Of a stretch of 64,000 nt of DNA, positions 38,693 to 47,306 are shown one piece after another. The notes under the pieces are model-generated. The model was not told the origin of the DNA. It saw nothing but the letters and a program-made list of their open reading frames with translations, and did not search any database. Origin of the DNA: Alphaproteobacteria bacterium (GTDB lineage Bacteria; Pseudomonadota; Alphaproteobacteria; WRAU01; Hepatincolaceae); NCBI GenBank assembly GCA_009780035.1, contig WRAU01000001.1, positions 62,001-126,000 of the forward strand, read 5' to 3'. A program made the translations under genes and the position numbers. Position 1 is the first letter of the stretch. The number at the start of each line of letters is the position of its first letter.

Positions 38693-39232
38693 ATGATTTT
38701 TGATAATCTAGTAAGTAGTATAAATTTAGCTATATTAGTATGTGTTATTTATTATATCATGTGTAGTCTAAAGCCTGAAATAACTATTGTAAAATTTCAA
38801 ACTAAGCATTTAGTATCAATTTTAATTTTTATACTATTATGTGTTGTAATCATATTTGTTAGTATATCTTCATATAAATTATACTCTTTAGATGGTAAAC
38901 AAGATATAACAGAACTTAGTTTCTCTATGCTTCAACTATTTATAGCAATATTTGGTATAACTTTAGCAATTATAGGTTTTTGGAGTTATTCAAGTATAAA
39001 AGATCATGCTGTATCTAAAACTACAGAGCTTACAACTGCAAAATTTAGAGAGTATGATAAAGTAATTGATAAGGTATCTCAAGAATCATTAAAAAATTTA
39101 ACTTCCATTAAAGAGACATATGCTGAAGTAATGAAAGATTTAACAAAAACGAAAAAGAAATCTAAGGATAAGACACAGAGTAAAGAAGGTGTTAATAAAA
39201 GGAAAACAGAAGGAGATATGGAAAATGAATGA
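38693..39232 (+). CDS. Small three-pass membrane protein of unknown function
   Basis: 179 residues, not recognised. Three hydrophobic segments (about 6-24, 43-63 and 79-99) are followed by a charged, lysine-rich tail from residue 105 that is helical or coiled-coil and probably cytoplasmic. The base composition is more AT-rich than in the mur/fts neighbours. Its last eight bases overlap the start of an ImmA/IrrE-type protease gene, so the two are coupled. The pair is inserted between murD and ftsW, which are normally adjacent. One possibility is that the protease acts on or with this membrane protein; this is inference. Confidence 0.65.
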   Translation: MIFDNLVSSINLAILVCVIYYIMCSLKPEITIVKFQTKHLVSILIFILLCVVIIFVSISSYKLYSLDGKQDITELSFSMLQLFIAIFGITLAIIGFWSYSSIKDHAVSKTTELTTAKFREYDKVIDKVSQESLKNLTSIKETYAEVMKDLTKTKKKSKDKTQSKEGVNKRKTEGDMENE

Positions 39233-39719
39233 AAAAAATAGTTTCTTTGAGAATCTGTATCAAGTAGAAAAAAAAGGCTATGTTGATCTTGATGAATTGG
39301 CAAAACTAGAAGGTATAGAACTTATTTATAGCGAACACAATAGGTATAAATATGAATTTGCTGGTTTAATAAAAAGAATTGATGGTAAGTATATAATAAT
39401 TATTAATGGCGACCACCCTAAAAATAGACAAAGATTTACCTTAGCGCACGAAATAGCTCATTATTTTTTACATAAAGACGAAATTGAAGAAGCAGCTATT
39501 GTTGATGATGGGCTATATAGAAGCGGAGTTGCAGATAAGATAGAAAGAGCTGCAAATATTTTTGCTGCAGAAATACTTATGCCTAATAATTTAATTGATT
39601 TTCATATGAATAATTTTCAAGGGAGTAATACCGAAGAAATGCTAGTTTATGTAGCAAAAAAGTTAAGAGTTTCACAGCAGGCTCTTGCCATAAAAATGGG
39701 TATTCCTTTTGATAATTAA
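39225..39719 (+). CDS. ImmA/IrrE family zinc metallo-endopeptidase
   Basis: 164 residues from the ATG at 39225, with AGGAG at 39211-39215 nine bases upstream; an in-frame GTG at 39189 is less likely. The zinc motif HEIAH is at residues 75-79 in FTLAHEIAHYFLH. The third ligand region ERAANIFAAEILMP has Glu116. This is the ImmA/IrrE (PF06114) core without a fused DNA-binding domain. Family members cleave repressors, as ImmA does for ICEBs1 and IrrE-type proteins do for DdrO. No XRE repressor is adjacent; the upstream partner is a membrane protein instead. Confidence 0.88.
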   Translation: MNEKNSFFENLYQVEKKGYVDLDELAKLEGIELIYSEHNRYKYEFAGLIKRIDGKYIIIINGDHPKNRQRFTLAHEIAHYFLHKDEIEEAAIVDDGLYRSGVADKIERAANIFAAEILMPNNLIDFHMNNFQGSNTEEMLVYVAKKLRVSQQALAIKMGIPFDN

Positions 39720-39806
39720 AGATATAAATTTGCTTTATTGAATCTTAACATAAACTTAAACATTTTTTGCTAAACTACCAATATGCAGTAATAAATTGGG
39801 GAAAAG

Positions 39807-40931
39807 GTGTTTTCTAGGAATAGCAAGAATTTTTTAGCAAAGTGGTGGTGGGCAAACGATAAATCTATTCTTTTATCCTTTTTTTTGCTGATGTTTCTTA
39901 GCATTATTTTAGTAATTACGGCTTCACCTTTTGTTGCTATGCGGATTGGCGCCAGTCCGTATTATTTTATTAATAACCATATATCTTACTTATTACTATC
40001 CTGTGGTGTGATATTTGTTATATCCACTCTCGATAAAAGGAAACTTGTTCTCCTTATAATGTTTGGATTTTCTTTAAGCGTCCTTTTAATGCTGTTAGTT
40101 ATTTTTTTCGGCACAGATATTAAAGGAGCGCGCAGATGGATATATCTATTTGGTTTTTCCATTCAGCCCTCAGAGTTTATGAAAGTTTTTTTCCCCGCAT
40201 TTTTAGCATTGATTTGGAAAAGAATGGAATTAGCGAAAAAGGATAAAATATCTATCTATCTAACCCTAACTATAATTTATGCAGCAGTAATAGCCCTGCT
40301 AGTAAAACAGCCAGATTTCGGCAGCAGTATTTTAGTTAGCCTAGTTTTTTTAGGCATACTTTTTATTACTGGCATCAGCTATCTGTGGGTAATAATATTT
40401 TCTTTTATTGCCAGTATTTTATCCGTTTTGGCTTATTTTACAATTCCGCATGTGAATTATCGTGTGAATTCTTTTTTCTTTGAAGAGAAGTCTTATCAAA
40501 CTCTTAAGTCTCTTGAAGCAATTTTCAACGGTAAAATTTTTGGATTAGGAGCAGGACAGGGCGTGGTAAAACAATATCTGCCAGATTCTCATACGGATTT
40601 TATTTTTGCCGTAGGCATCGAGGAATTTGGTTTAATTTTTGGCTTGTTTTTAATACTGATTTACTTAAATATTATTTACCGTCTTTTTTACATCATACAA
40701 AGACAGCAGGATTCATTTAATATAATTGCTACGGCAGGCAGCTTGCTTCTTTTGGCAATTCAAACCTTTATTCATATTGCCTCTAATATTAATTTAATTC
40801 CTACTAAAGGCATGACATTGCCGCTTATATCTTATGGGGGATCTTCTTTAATTGCTATGGCGATATTAATTGGACTGATTTTAAATTTATCTAAAAAAGA
40901 TATACAAAACATCATTTTAAAAGTAGAATAA
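39807..40931 (+). CDS. ftsW: Septal peptidoglycan polymerase FtsW (SEDS family)
   Basis: 374 residues, about ten membrane segments. Motifs GARRWIYLFGFSIQPSEFMK (near 108-127), KQPDFGSS, LPDSHTDFIFAVGIEEFG and the terminal PLISYGGSSLI are typical of FtsW. It polymerises lipid II at the septum with FtsI. GTG start preceded by GGGGA. It resumes the dcw cluster after the accessory pair, with no strong promoter recognised in the 87-base gap. Confidence 0.96.
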   Translation: MFSRNSKNFLAKWWWANDKSILLSFFLLMFLSIILVITASPFVAMRIGASPYYFINNHISYLLLSCGVIFVISTLDKRKLVLLIMFGFSLSVLLMLLVIFFGTDIKGARRWIYLFGFSIQPSEFMKVFFPAFLALIWKRMELAKKDKISIYLTLTIIYAAVIALLVKQPDFGSSILVSLVFLGILFITGISYLWVIIFSFIASILSVLAYFTIPHVNYRVNSFFFEEKSYQTLKSLEAIFNGKIFGLGAGQGVVKQYLPDSHTDFIFAVGIEEFGLIFGLFLILIYLNIIYRLFYIIQRQQDSFNIIATAGSLLLLAIQTFIHIASNINLIPTKGMTLPLISYGGSSLIAMAILIGLILNLSKKDIQNIILKVE

Positions 40932-40962
40932 TAATGATATTTTAAGAACAAGGAAAGAAAAG

Positions 40963-42045
40963 TTGAAGAAAACAATAGCAATTACAACAGGCGGAACCGG
41001 AGGACATTATTTTCCTGCCAAAGCATTATGTGATGCTTTTTTAAAAGATAACTATAAAGTTTTTGTTTTTTTAGATCGCAGGGCATACAAATATAAACAT
41101 ATTTGGGATAAAAATGCAAAAGTGTATAGAATTGCCTCGCTGGGCTTTAAAAATAAATCCCTATGGCATATCATTAAAATGCTGGCTTTTATTAAAATTG
41201 GGTTTTTCCAGTCTTTTTTTCACTTTTTAAAAAATCGTCCCCAAGTTTTAGTAAGTTTTGGCGGATATTCTTCTATTCCTACAGTTTTTGCAGCAATTAT
41301 TTTAAGAATTCCCATAGTTATGCACGAACAAAATGCTACGCTTGGCAAAGCGCATCGTTTGTTTTTAAAGTTTGCTAAAGCTATTGCCACGACTTTTTTA
41401 GATACAAAAAATATTCCCTCTAATACGCGCACTAAGCATGTGGGTCTTCCAGTCCGTAAGGAGTTTGTTTTTTTTAGAAATAAACAAAGAGATGAAAATA
41501 GTGAAAAATTGGGAGTATGTATTCTTGGCGGCTCGCTGGGGGCAAAAATTTTCTCTGATATTATTCCTTTAGCCTTTGCGAAATTAAGTGTTGAAGATCA
41601 GCAAAAAATTACGGTTCATCATCAATGCCGTGAAGAGCTGCTTCTGCAAACTAGCGAGCAGTGGAAAAAAACGCAGATAAACTATATAATTAAGCCTTTT
41701 TTTAACAATATTGCTGAAATTCTATGGGAATCCGATTTAGTAATTGCGCGGGCAGGCTCCTCTAGCATTGCTGAAATTAATACCATAGGAAGATATGCCT
41801 TTTATATTCCATATGCTTTGGCGGCAGAGAATCATCAAGAATTAAATGCCATTAATGCTAAAATGTATTCGGGAGCTGACTATGCTTTAGAAAAAGATTT
41901 CAATGTTGGAATATTGTGTGATGTTATTAAAAAAGCCCTTCATAATAGAGACTTTATTAAAGAAAGAGCAGATATATCTAAAAATAGCGGCAATATTAAA
42001 TCTACAGAAAAATTTAAAGAAATTATAGAAGATATTATTAGGTAA
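40963..42045 (+). CDS. murG: Lipid II synthase (UDP-GlcNAc transferase MurG)
   Basis: 360 residues of GT28 type. N-terminal TTGGTGGHYFPAKAL (residues 6-20), then VSFGGYSSIP, VMHEQNATLGKA and, in the second domain, ARAGSSSIAEI. It adds GlcNAc to lipid I on the inner face of the membrane. The start is TTG, set by AAGGA at 40950-40954 and by the family N-terminus beginning immediately after it. Confidence 0.95.
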   Translation: MKKTIAITTGGTGGHYFPAKALCDAFLKDNYKVFVFLDRRAYKYKHIWDKNAKVYRIASLGFKNKSLWHIIKMLAFIKIGFFQSFFHFLKNRPQVLVSFGGYSSIPTVFAAIILRIPIVMHEQNATLGKAHRLFLKFAKAIATTFLDTKNIPSNTRTKHVGLPVRKEFVFFRNKQRDENSEKLGVCILGGSLGAKIFSDIIPLAFAKLSVEDQQKITVHHQCREELLLQTSEQWKKTQINYIIKPFFNNIAEILWESDLVIARAGSSSIAEINTIGRYAFYIPYALAAENHQELNAINAKMYSGADYALEKDFNVGILCDVIKKALHNRDFIKERADISKNSGNIKSTEKFKEIIEDIIR

Positions 42046-42051
42046 ATATAT

Positions 42052-43473
42052 ATGAAAAATTTATTACAAAACCCATTTTCTTCATCAGTTAAAAACATCT
42101 TTTTTACAGGAATTGGAGGGATTGGCATGAGCGGACTTGCAGAGCTGTTTTCTAATCTTGGCTATAATATCTGCGGCAGTGATATTAAAGAAAATCCCAC
42201 CATTGAAAGATTGCGGAAAAAAGGCATAGTAATATTTACAGAACAGCATAAAGATAATATCAAAGATGCTGATATTTTAGTTATATCTTCGGCAATTAAA
42301 GAAGATAACGAAGAATATAAAGAAGCAGTCCGCTTAGGAATCCCTATTTTTAAACGCTCAAAAATGCTGGCCGAGCTTATGCGTTTTAAATGGAGTATTG
42401 CAGTGGCAGGAACGCACGGCAAAACTACAACCACATCATTAATTTCTCATATTATGCACTATGCTAAGCTAGATCCTACTGCTGTTATTGGCGGCATTGT
42501 TAATTCATGGGGGCAGAACTCCCGTTTTGGCGACAGCAATTGGCTGGTAGCTGAAAGTGATGAAAGCGATGGGTCTTTTTTAGATCTGCCTGCAACCATT
42601 TCGGTGGTAACCAATATTGAAGAAGAGCACATGGAGCATTATCATACCTTTGATAATCTTAAAAGCGATTTTGTCAGATTTATCAGCAATATCCCCTTTG
42701 TGGGTTTTTCGGTGCTATGTATAGATAATTCTGGAGTGCAGGATATTCTGCCTTTAGTGCGCCAGCGCAAAATTATGACTTATGGAGTTTCTCCGCAGGC
42801 TGATTATCGTATAATTAATATTGAATATACTAATAATGGCGTATCATTTGATGTTGAATCAAACATTAAGGGAGTTGAAAAATTAAGAAAAGGCTTCTTT
42901 TTACCTATGTTCGGCGGTCATAATGTGCTGAATGCTGCGGCATCAATTGTTGTTGCAGAAAATATTGGGATAGATGAAGATACTATTAAAGAAGCGCTAA
43001 AAGAGTTTAAAGGAATTAAAAGAAGGTTTACGAATATCGGTTCAATTGGCGAAAGCGTATTTATTGATGATTATGCCCATCATCCCTCAGAGATTGAAGC
43101 AGTAATTAATGCTGCTAATAAAATTAAAAAAGAAGATACTAAAATAATTTCGGTAGTGCAGCCTCATCGCTATACTAGGCTGCGCGATCATTTTGAGAAT
43201 TTCTGCAAGTGCTTTAATACTTCTGATTTTGTAATTGTTTTAGATGTCTATCGTGCCGGTGAAGATCCTATTGAGGGTTATAATGCGGCAGCGCTGGTAA
43301 GCGGAATTCAAAACTACGGTCATAAAAATGTTATGTATGTAAAGGAAGCAGAATTAGCTGATAAAATTCAGGAATTATTAGGCGCTAATAAAACAGAGAT
43401 GGTTTTGTTTATGGGTGCTGGAGATATTACCAATATTGCCTCTCGGGTATTTAATAAAATAAGCAATGGTTGA
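42052..43473 (+). CDS. murC: UDP-N-acetylmuramate:L-alanine ligase
   Basis: 473 residues. N-terminal FTGIGGIGMSGLAE, ATP loop GTHGKTTTTSL near residue 121, ESDESDGSF, and the C-terminal DDYAHHPSEIEAVI and QPHRYTR. This first Mur ligase adds L-alanine to UDP-MurNAc. It overlaps murB by eight bases. Confidence 0.97.
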   Translation: MKNLLQNPFSSSVKNIFFTGIGGIGMSGLAELFSNLGYNICGSDIKENPTIERLRKKGIVIFTEQHKDNIKDADILVISSAIKEDNEEYKEAVRLGIPIFKRSKMLAELMRFKWSIAVAGTHGKTTTTSLISHIMHYAKLDPTAVIGGIVNSWGQNSRFGDSNWLVAESDESDGSFLDLPATISVVTNIEEEHMEHYHTFDNLKSDFVRFISNIPFVGFSVLCIDNSGVQDILPLVRQRKIMTYGVSPQADYRIINIEYTNNGVSFDVESNIKGVEKLRKGFFLPMFGGHNVLNAAASIVVAENIGIDEDTIKEALKEFKGIKRRFTNIGSIGESVFIDDYAHHPSEIEAVINAANKIKKEDTKIISVVQPHRYTRLRDHFENFCKCFNTSDFVIVLDVYRAGEDPIEGYNAAALVSGIQNYGHKNVMYVKEAELADKIQELLGANKTEMVLFMGAGDITNIASRVFNKISNG

Positions 43474-44389
43474 TATGCAGAATTTAATAGATAATTTAAG
43501 AGGGGTGCTGAAGAAAGATTATCCTCTTAAAAATCTTAATTGGTTTAAAGTCGGCGGCACTGCGGAATATTTTTTTGTTCCCGCTGATGTTGAAGATTTA
43601 ATCTTCTTTTTGCAAAATAAACCTATAGACTTAGCTATTACCATACTAGGAGCTGGCTCTAATGCTTTAATCAGTGATATGGGTGTGCATGGAGTTGTTG
43701 TTAAACTTAGCAATTTAAATAGCTGCTATTTTTTAGAAGACGGCACAATTTTTGCTGAGGCAGGATGCTTAAATAGCAATATTTCGCAATTAGCCTTACG
43801 GGGTGATAAAAATATAGTTCCTCCACAAGGAGGGCTAGAATTTCTTTCTGGGATTCCTGGCAGTATCGGCGGAGCTATTACTATGAATGCCGGCAGTTTT
43901 GGCAGGGAATTTTGCGATATTTGCGTATCCGTGCAAGCCTTAACTTTGGAAGGCAAAATTATTAATTTAGATAAGGAAGATTTAGGTTTTGCTTACCGTA
44001 AAAATTCTATTTCAATGCCTTTAATTTTTATTTCAAGCATTTTAAAGGGATACAGCGATATACCTGAAAATATTAACAAAAAGCTGAATGATATTAAAAT
44101 AAAAAGGGAAGACAGCCAGCCGAAAAAAGTTCTTACGGGAGGCTCAACTTTTGCGAACCCTAAGGAGAATAATCCTAAGGGCTATAAAGCATGGGAATTG
44201 ATAGATAAGGTTGGTTTACGCGGCTATAGAATTGGTGATGCGGGATTCTCACAAAAGCATTGCAACTTTATTATAAATTATGGCAGTGCTAAAGCTGAAG
44301 ATATAGAAAAACTGATTATCGAAGCACAGCATCGTGTTAAAGAAGAATTTGGCATTTTGCTGCATCAAGAAATTAAACTAATTAAATAA
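43466..44389 (+). CDS. murB: UDP-N-acetylenolpyruvoylglucosamine reductase
   Basis: 307 residues. The FAD-binding domain contains NTWFKVGG-like NWFKVGGTAEYFF, LGAGSNALISD and GIPGSIGGAITMNAG. The catalytic serine region appears as GGSTFANP. It reduces the enolpyruvyl ether to MurNAc. The ATG at 43466 lies within the end of murC; a second ATG at 43475 is also possible. Confidence 0.96.
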   Translation: MVDMQNLIDNLRGVLKKDYPLKNLNWFKVGGTAEYFFVPADVEDLIFFLQNKPIDLAITILGAGSNALISDMGVHGVVVKLSNLNSCYFLEDGTIFAEAGCLNSNISQLALRGDKNIVPPQGGLEFLSGIPGSIGGAITMNAGSFGREFCDICVSVQALTLEGKIINLDKEDLGFAYRKNSISMPLIFISSILKGYSDIPENINKKLNDIKIKREDSQPKKVLTGGSTFANPKENNPKGYKAWELIDKVGLRGYRIGDAGFSQKHCNFIINYGSAKAEDIEKLIIEAQHRVKEEFGILLHQEIKLIK

Positions 44390-44398
44390 AGGTGAATA

Positions 44399-45313
44399 AT
44401 GCAAAAAGTAGTAGTATTAATGGGGGGAATTTCTAGTGAAAAAGAAATTTCGCTAAAAACAGGGCAGGAAGTTTATGAGGCTTTGGTTGAATCTAAAAAA
44501 TTCTCTGTGGAAAAATATATTTTAGATCAAGATATTTTTGCTTTTATAAATTTTTTGAATAGTAATAAAGATATTATTATTTTCAATGCTCTTCATGGCA
44601 AATTTGGCGAAGACGGACGCATTCAAGCACTGCTTGATTTAATGAAAATTCCTTATACGCATAGCGGAGTTTTAACATCATCGCTAGCTATGAATAAAGT
44701 TCTTACTAAGGAAATTGCTAAAAGTGCAAAAATTCCTACAGCTAAGCATCATAAGTTTAATCCTAAAAATTTTAATGCGGATACCCTTGCAATAAGCTAT
44801 CCTGCAGTTGTGAAACCCATAGATGAAGGGTCTAGCGTAGGAATTTATTTGGTCAATAATAAAGAAGAACTGCAGAATGCAGTATCTAAAATTCAGAACT
44901 TTTCTCAGGTAATGGCAGAAGAATATCTATCGGGCACTGAATGCACTGTTGGACTGTTTAATGGTGAGGTTTTAGCAATCACTGAAATTATTCCTGTTAA
45001 TGCTTTTTATGATTATGAATCTAAATATGCTCTGCAAGGATCTAAACACATTATTCCAGCAAATTTACCTATCCATGCCCAAGAAAATATCAAAGAATAT
45101 GCCCGCAATATATATAATGCTATGCAATGCAGAGGTGCGGTGCGGGTTGATTTTATTTACTGCAGCGAAAAAAATATTCCCTACCTGTTGGAGGTTAACA
45201 ACCAGCCGGGAATGACCAAAACTTCTTTGTTGCCAGAACAAGCTCAATATGCAGGAATTAGTTTTACTGAATTATGTGTAAAATTAATTGCTTTGGCAAA
45301 ATTTGATAATTAA
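44399..45313 (+). CDS. ddl: D-alanine:D-alanine ligase
   Basis: 304 residues with an ATP-grasp fold. Start VVVLMGGISSEKEISLKTG, then FNALHGKFGEDGRIQALLD, PAVVKPIDEGSSVGIYLV and near the end VNNQPGMTKTSLLPEQA, all family signatures. It makes the D-Ala-D-Ala used by MurF. AAAGGTG precedes the ATG. Confidence 0.97.
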   Translation: MQKVVVLMGGISSEKEISLKTGQEVYEALVESKKFSVEKYILDQDIFAFINFLNSNKDIIIFNALHGKFGEDGRIQALLDLMKIPYTHSGVLTSSLAMNKVLTKEIAKSAKIPTAKHHKFNPKNFNADTLAISYPAVVKPIDEGSSVGIYLVNNKEELQNAVSKIQNFSQVMAEEYLSGTECTVGLFNGEVLAITEIIPVNAFYDYESKYALQGSKHIIPANLPIHAQENIKEYARNIYNAMQCRGAVRVDFIYCSEKNIPYLLEVNNQPGMTKTSLLPEQAQYAGISFTELCVKLIALAKFDN

Positions 45314-45377
45314 TAATTTATTTATTATTTTACGCTAAAATTTTTTTAGAGTATGTTTTTAGGATATTTTTATTCAA

Positions 45378-46097
45378 GTGAAGATAAAAAAATTTAACTA
45401 TAGTAAAACTCAAGCCTTTTTAGTTGTTATCTTTAGTGTTTTTGTTGTTGGTTTTAGCTTAATTCTATCATACAAGGTCTATAATTTTATTAAAGTTATA
45501 CCGGTTAGCAGTATTATTGTTAAGGGAGCCTCTGCGAATGTGCGTAATGAGTTAATGGAAGATCTTGCCTTCATTGAAGGGCAGAAAGTAATGGCAGTTA
45601 ATTTAGAAAATCTTAGAGATTATCTTAATTCTCTGCCGTGGATTTATCATGCCTCAGTTAGCAGAAATTTAAGCGGCGAAATTATTATTAATCTAATAGA
45701 GGTTAATCCATATTTTTTATGGATGAATGACGAAGGCAATTACAAATTAATTAATGCCGACGATACTATCTCAGGTGTAAAACTAAATTTTCCGCTGGAA
45801 GATTTAATTACCATAGAAAAAGGCAAGGCAGCGCTAGATAGTTCTCACGAATTAAGATTTTTAATTTATCAGGATTTAGACATTTTAAAAGAAATAAAAT
45901 CTCTTAAATATAACGGCTATCGCTGGGATATTGTGCTTAAAAACGGTCTTGTTATCCGCCTTCCTGAAGTTGATGCTGCCAAAGCCTACGCTGTATTTTT
46001 AGCAATGAATAAAAAATATAACTTTTTAGATAAAAATTTAGAATATATCGATGCTACTCCAACTAATAAACTATTTATAAAGCCAAATGGGGGTTAG
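45378..46097 (+). CDS. ftsQ: Cell division protein FtsQ
   Basis: 239 residues: a short cytoplasmic tail, one membrane segment (about residues 13-35), then a POTRA-type domain starting IPVSSIIVKGASANVRNELM and a beta domain. This is the topology of FtsQ, which binds FtsL/FtsB and recruits them to the septum. GTG start. The position between ddl and ftsA supports the call. Confidence 0.93.
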   Translation: MKIKKFNYSKTQAFLVVIFSVFVVGFSLILSYKVYNFIKVIPVSSIIVKGASANVRNELMEDLAFIEGQKVMAVNLENLRDYLNSLPWIYHASVSRNLSGEIIINLIEVNPYFLWMNDEGNYKLINADDTISGVKLNFPLEDLITIEKGKAALDSSHELRFLIYQDLDILKEIKSLKYNGYRWDIVLKNGLVIRLPEVDAAKAYAVFLAMNKKYNFLDKNLEYIDATPTNKLFIKPNGG

Positions 46098-46100
46098 TGT

Positions 46101-47294
46101 ATGATAAAAGCCCTAAAAAATCTTAAAAAAAATCTTACAGCTAATATTATTGGCGTTATTTCTATTGGTGATATTAGAACCTTTTGCTTAATATATCGGG
46201 TTTATGAAGAAGACGATTACGAGCTTTTAAGTATTGAATCGGTATTTACTTGCGGCTTTGAAAAAGGGACAGTTGTAGATTTAACCAAAGCTCTTGATTG
46301 CCTGTCTAACCTTTTGCAGCTGGCGGAAAAATCTGCAGGCGCTAGAATTATGGATGTTATTGTATCAAGCCCATCCGATAAAACCAAAGTTATTGATTAT
46401 CCCTTTGTAAAAACTTTTAAGAGGGAAATTACCGCTCAAGATTTAAACAATCTTAAGGATAGCAATGAATTTGTTTCTACTATCACTAAAGATGAAATAA
46501 TTATCAGCGTTTTGCCGGGGGCAATTTTTTTAGACGGTAAAAAGGTTGATAATCCTATAGGAATGTATGCCGATAAACTTACTACCGATATTACCATTGT
46601 TCAGTGTTTTGAGCCTTATATCATTAATCTGCTGAATTTATTTGAGCATTTATCAATGAATTTAATTTCAATTGTGCACTCAACTGTGGCGCTGCCATAT
46701 TTGCTTGATATTAATGCCCCAAATTCAGCATTGTTTGTTAATATCGACGCCACCACCACCAATATTAGTATTTCAAATAAATCTAAGATAGTTTATAGTA
46801 AAGATATAAATAACGGGATTAATCATATTTTAAATCAAGCTCTTAAAAATTCAGGCGTAATTGGCAATGTATTAGAGGAAAAAGCGATATATGATATATC
46901 TTTCGCAGCTATTAAAGATAAAACTCTGCGGTTTAATTTTAATGGCAAAGAAATTAATGTGTCTGCGGTAGCTTTAAATAATGAATTGAATAAAGTGATT
47001 ACTTCTTTTTTTCAATTAATAATGCTAGAATGTAAACATATAAACATGAATAATGTAATTAATATTAGCATTATAGGCGAGTGCTCTAATTTAATTAAAT
47101 TGAATGCCCGCTTTGAAGAGCAGATGGGAGCTAATATAATGCTGATTAATAAGCTAAAAGACGAAAAAGCTATGCTGAATAAACCGCTTGAAAGTGTTGC
47201 AAGTTTAAGTATTATAAAATATTATCTTAAAAATAAAAAGGCGGAAAAAACACAAAAAGTGTTGGCTAAAAAACTCAAAGACTTACTATACTAG
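46101..47294 (+). CDS. ftsA: Cell division protein FtsA
   Basis: 397 residues, an actin-like ATPase that anchors FtsZ to the membrane. The sequence is diverged: the phosphate-binding segment appears as NIDATTTNISIS near residues 215-225. The C-terminus is positively charged (residues 375-397), as in the membrane-targeting amphipathic helix. Identity is secured by its position between ftsQ and ftsZ. The ftsZ ribosome site overlaps its stop. Confidence 0.9.
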   Translation: MIKALKNLKKNLTANIIGVISIGDIRTFCLIYRVYEEDDYELLSIESVFTCGFEKGTVVDLTKALDCLSNLLQLAEKSAGARIMDVIVSSPSDKTKVIDYPFVKTFKREITAQDLNNLKDSNEFVSTITKDEIIISVLPGAIFLDGKKVDNPIGMYADKLTTDITIVQCFEPYIINLLNLFEHLSMNLISIVHSTVALPYLLDINAPNSALFVNIDATTTNISISNKSKIVYSKDINNGINHILNQALKNSGVIGNVLEEKAIYDISFAAIKDKTLRFNFNGKEINVSAVALNNELNKVITSFFQLIMLECKHINMNNVINISIIGECSNLIKLNARFEEQMGANIMLINKLKDEKAMLNKPLESVASLSIIKYYLKNKKAEKTQKVLAKKLKDLLY

Positions 47295-47306
47295 GAGGAG
47301 TTTATT

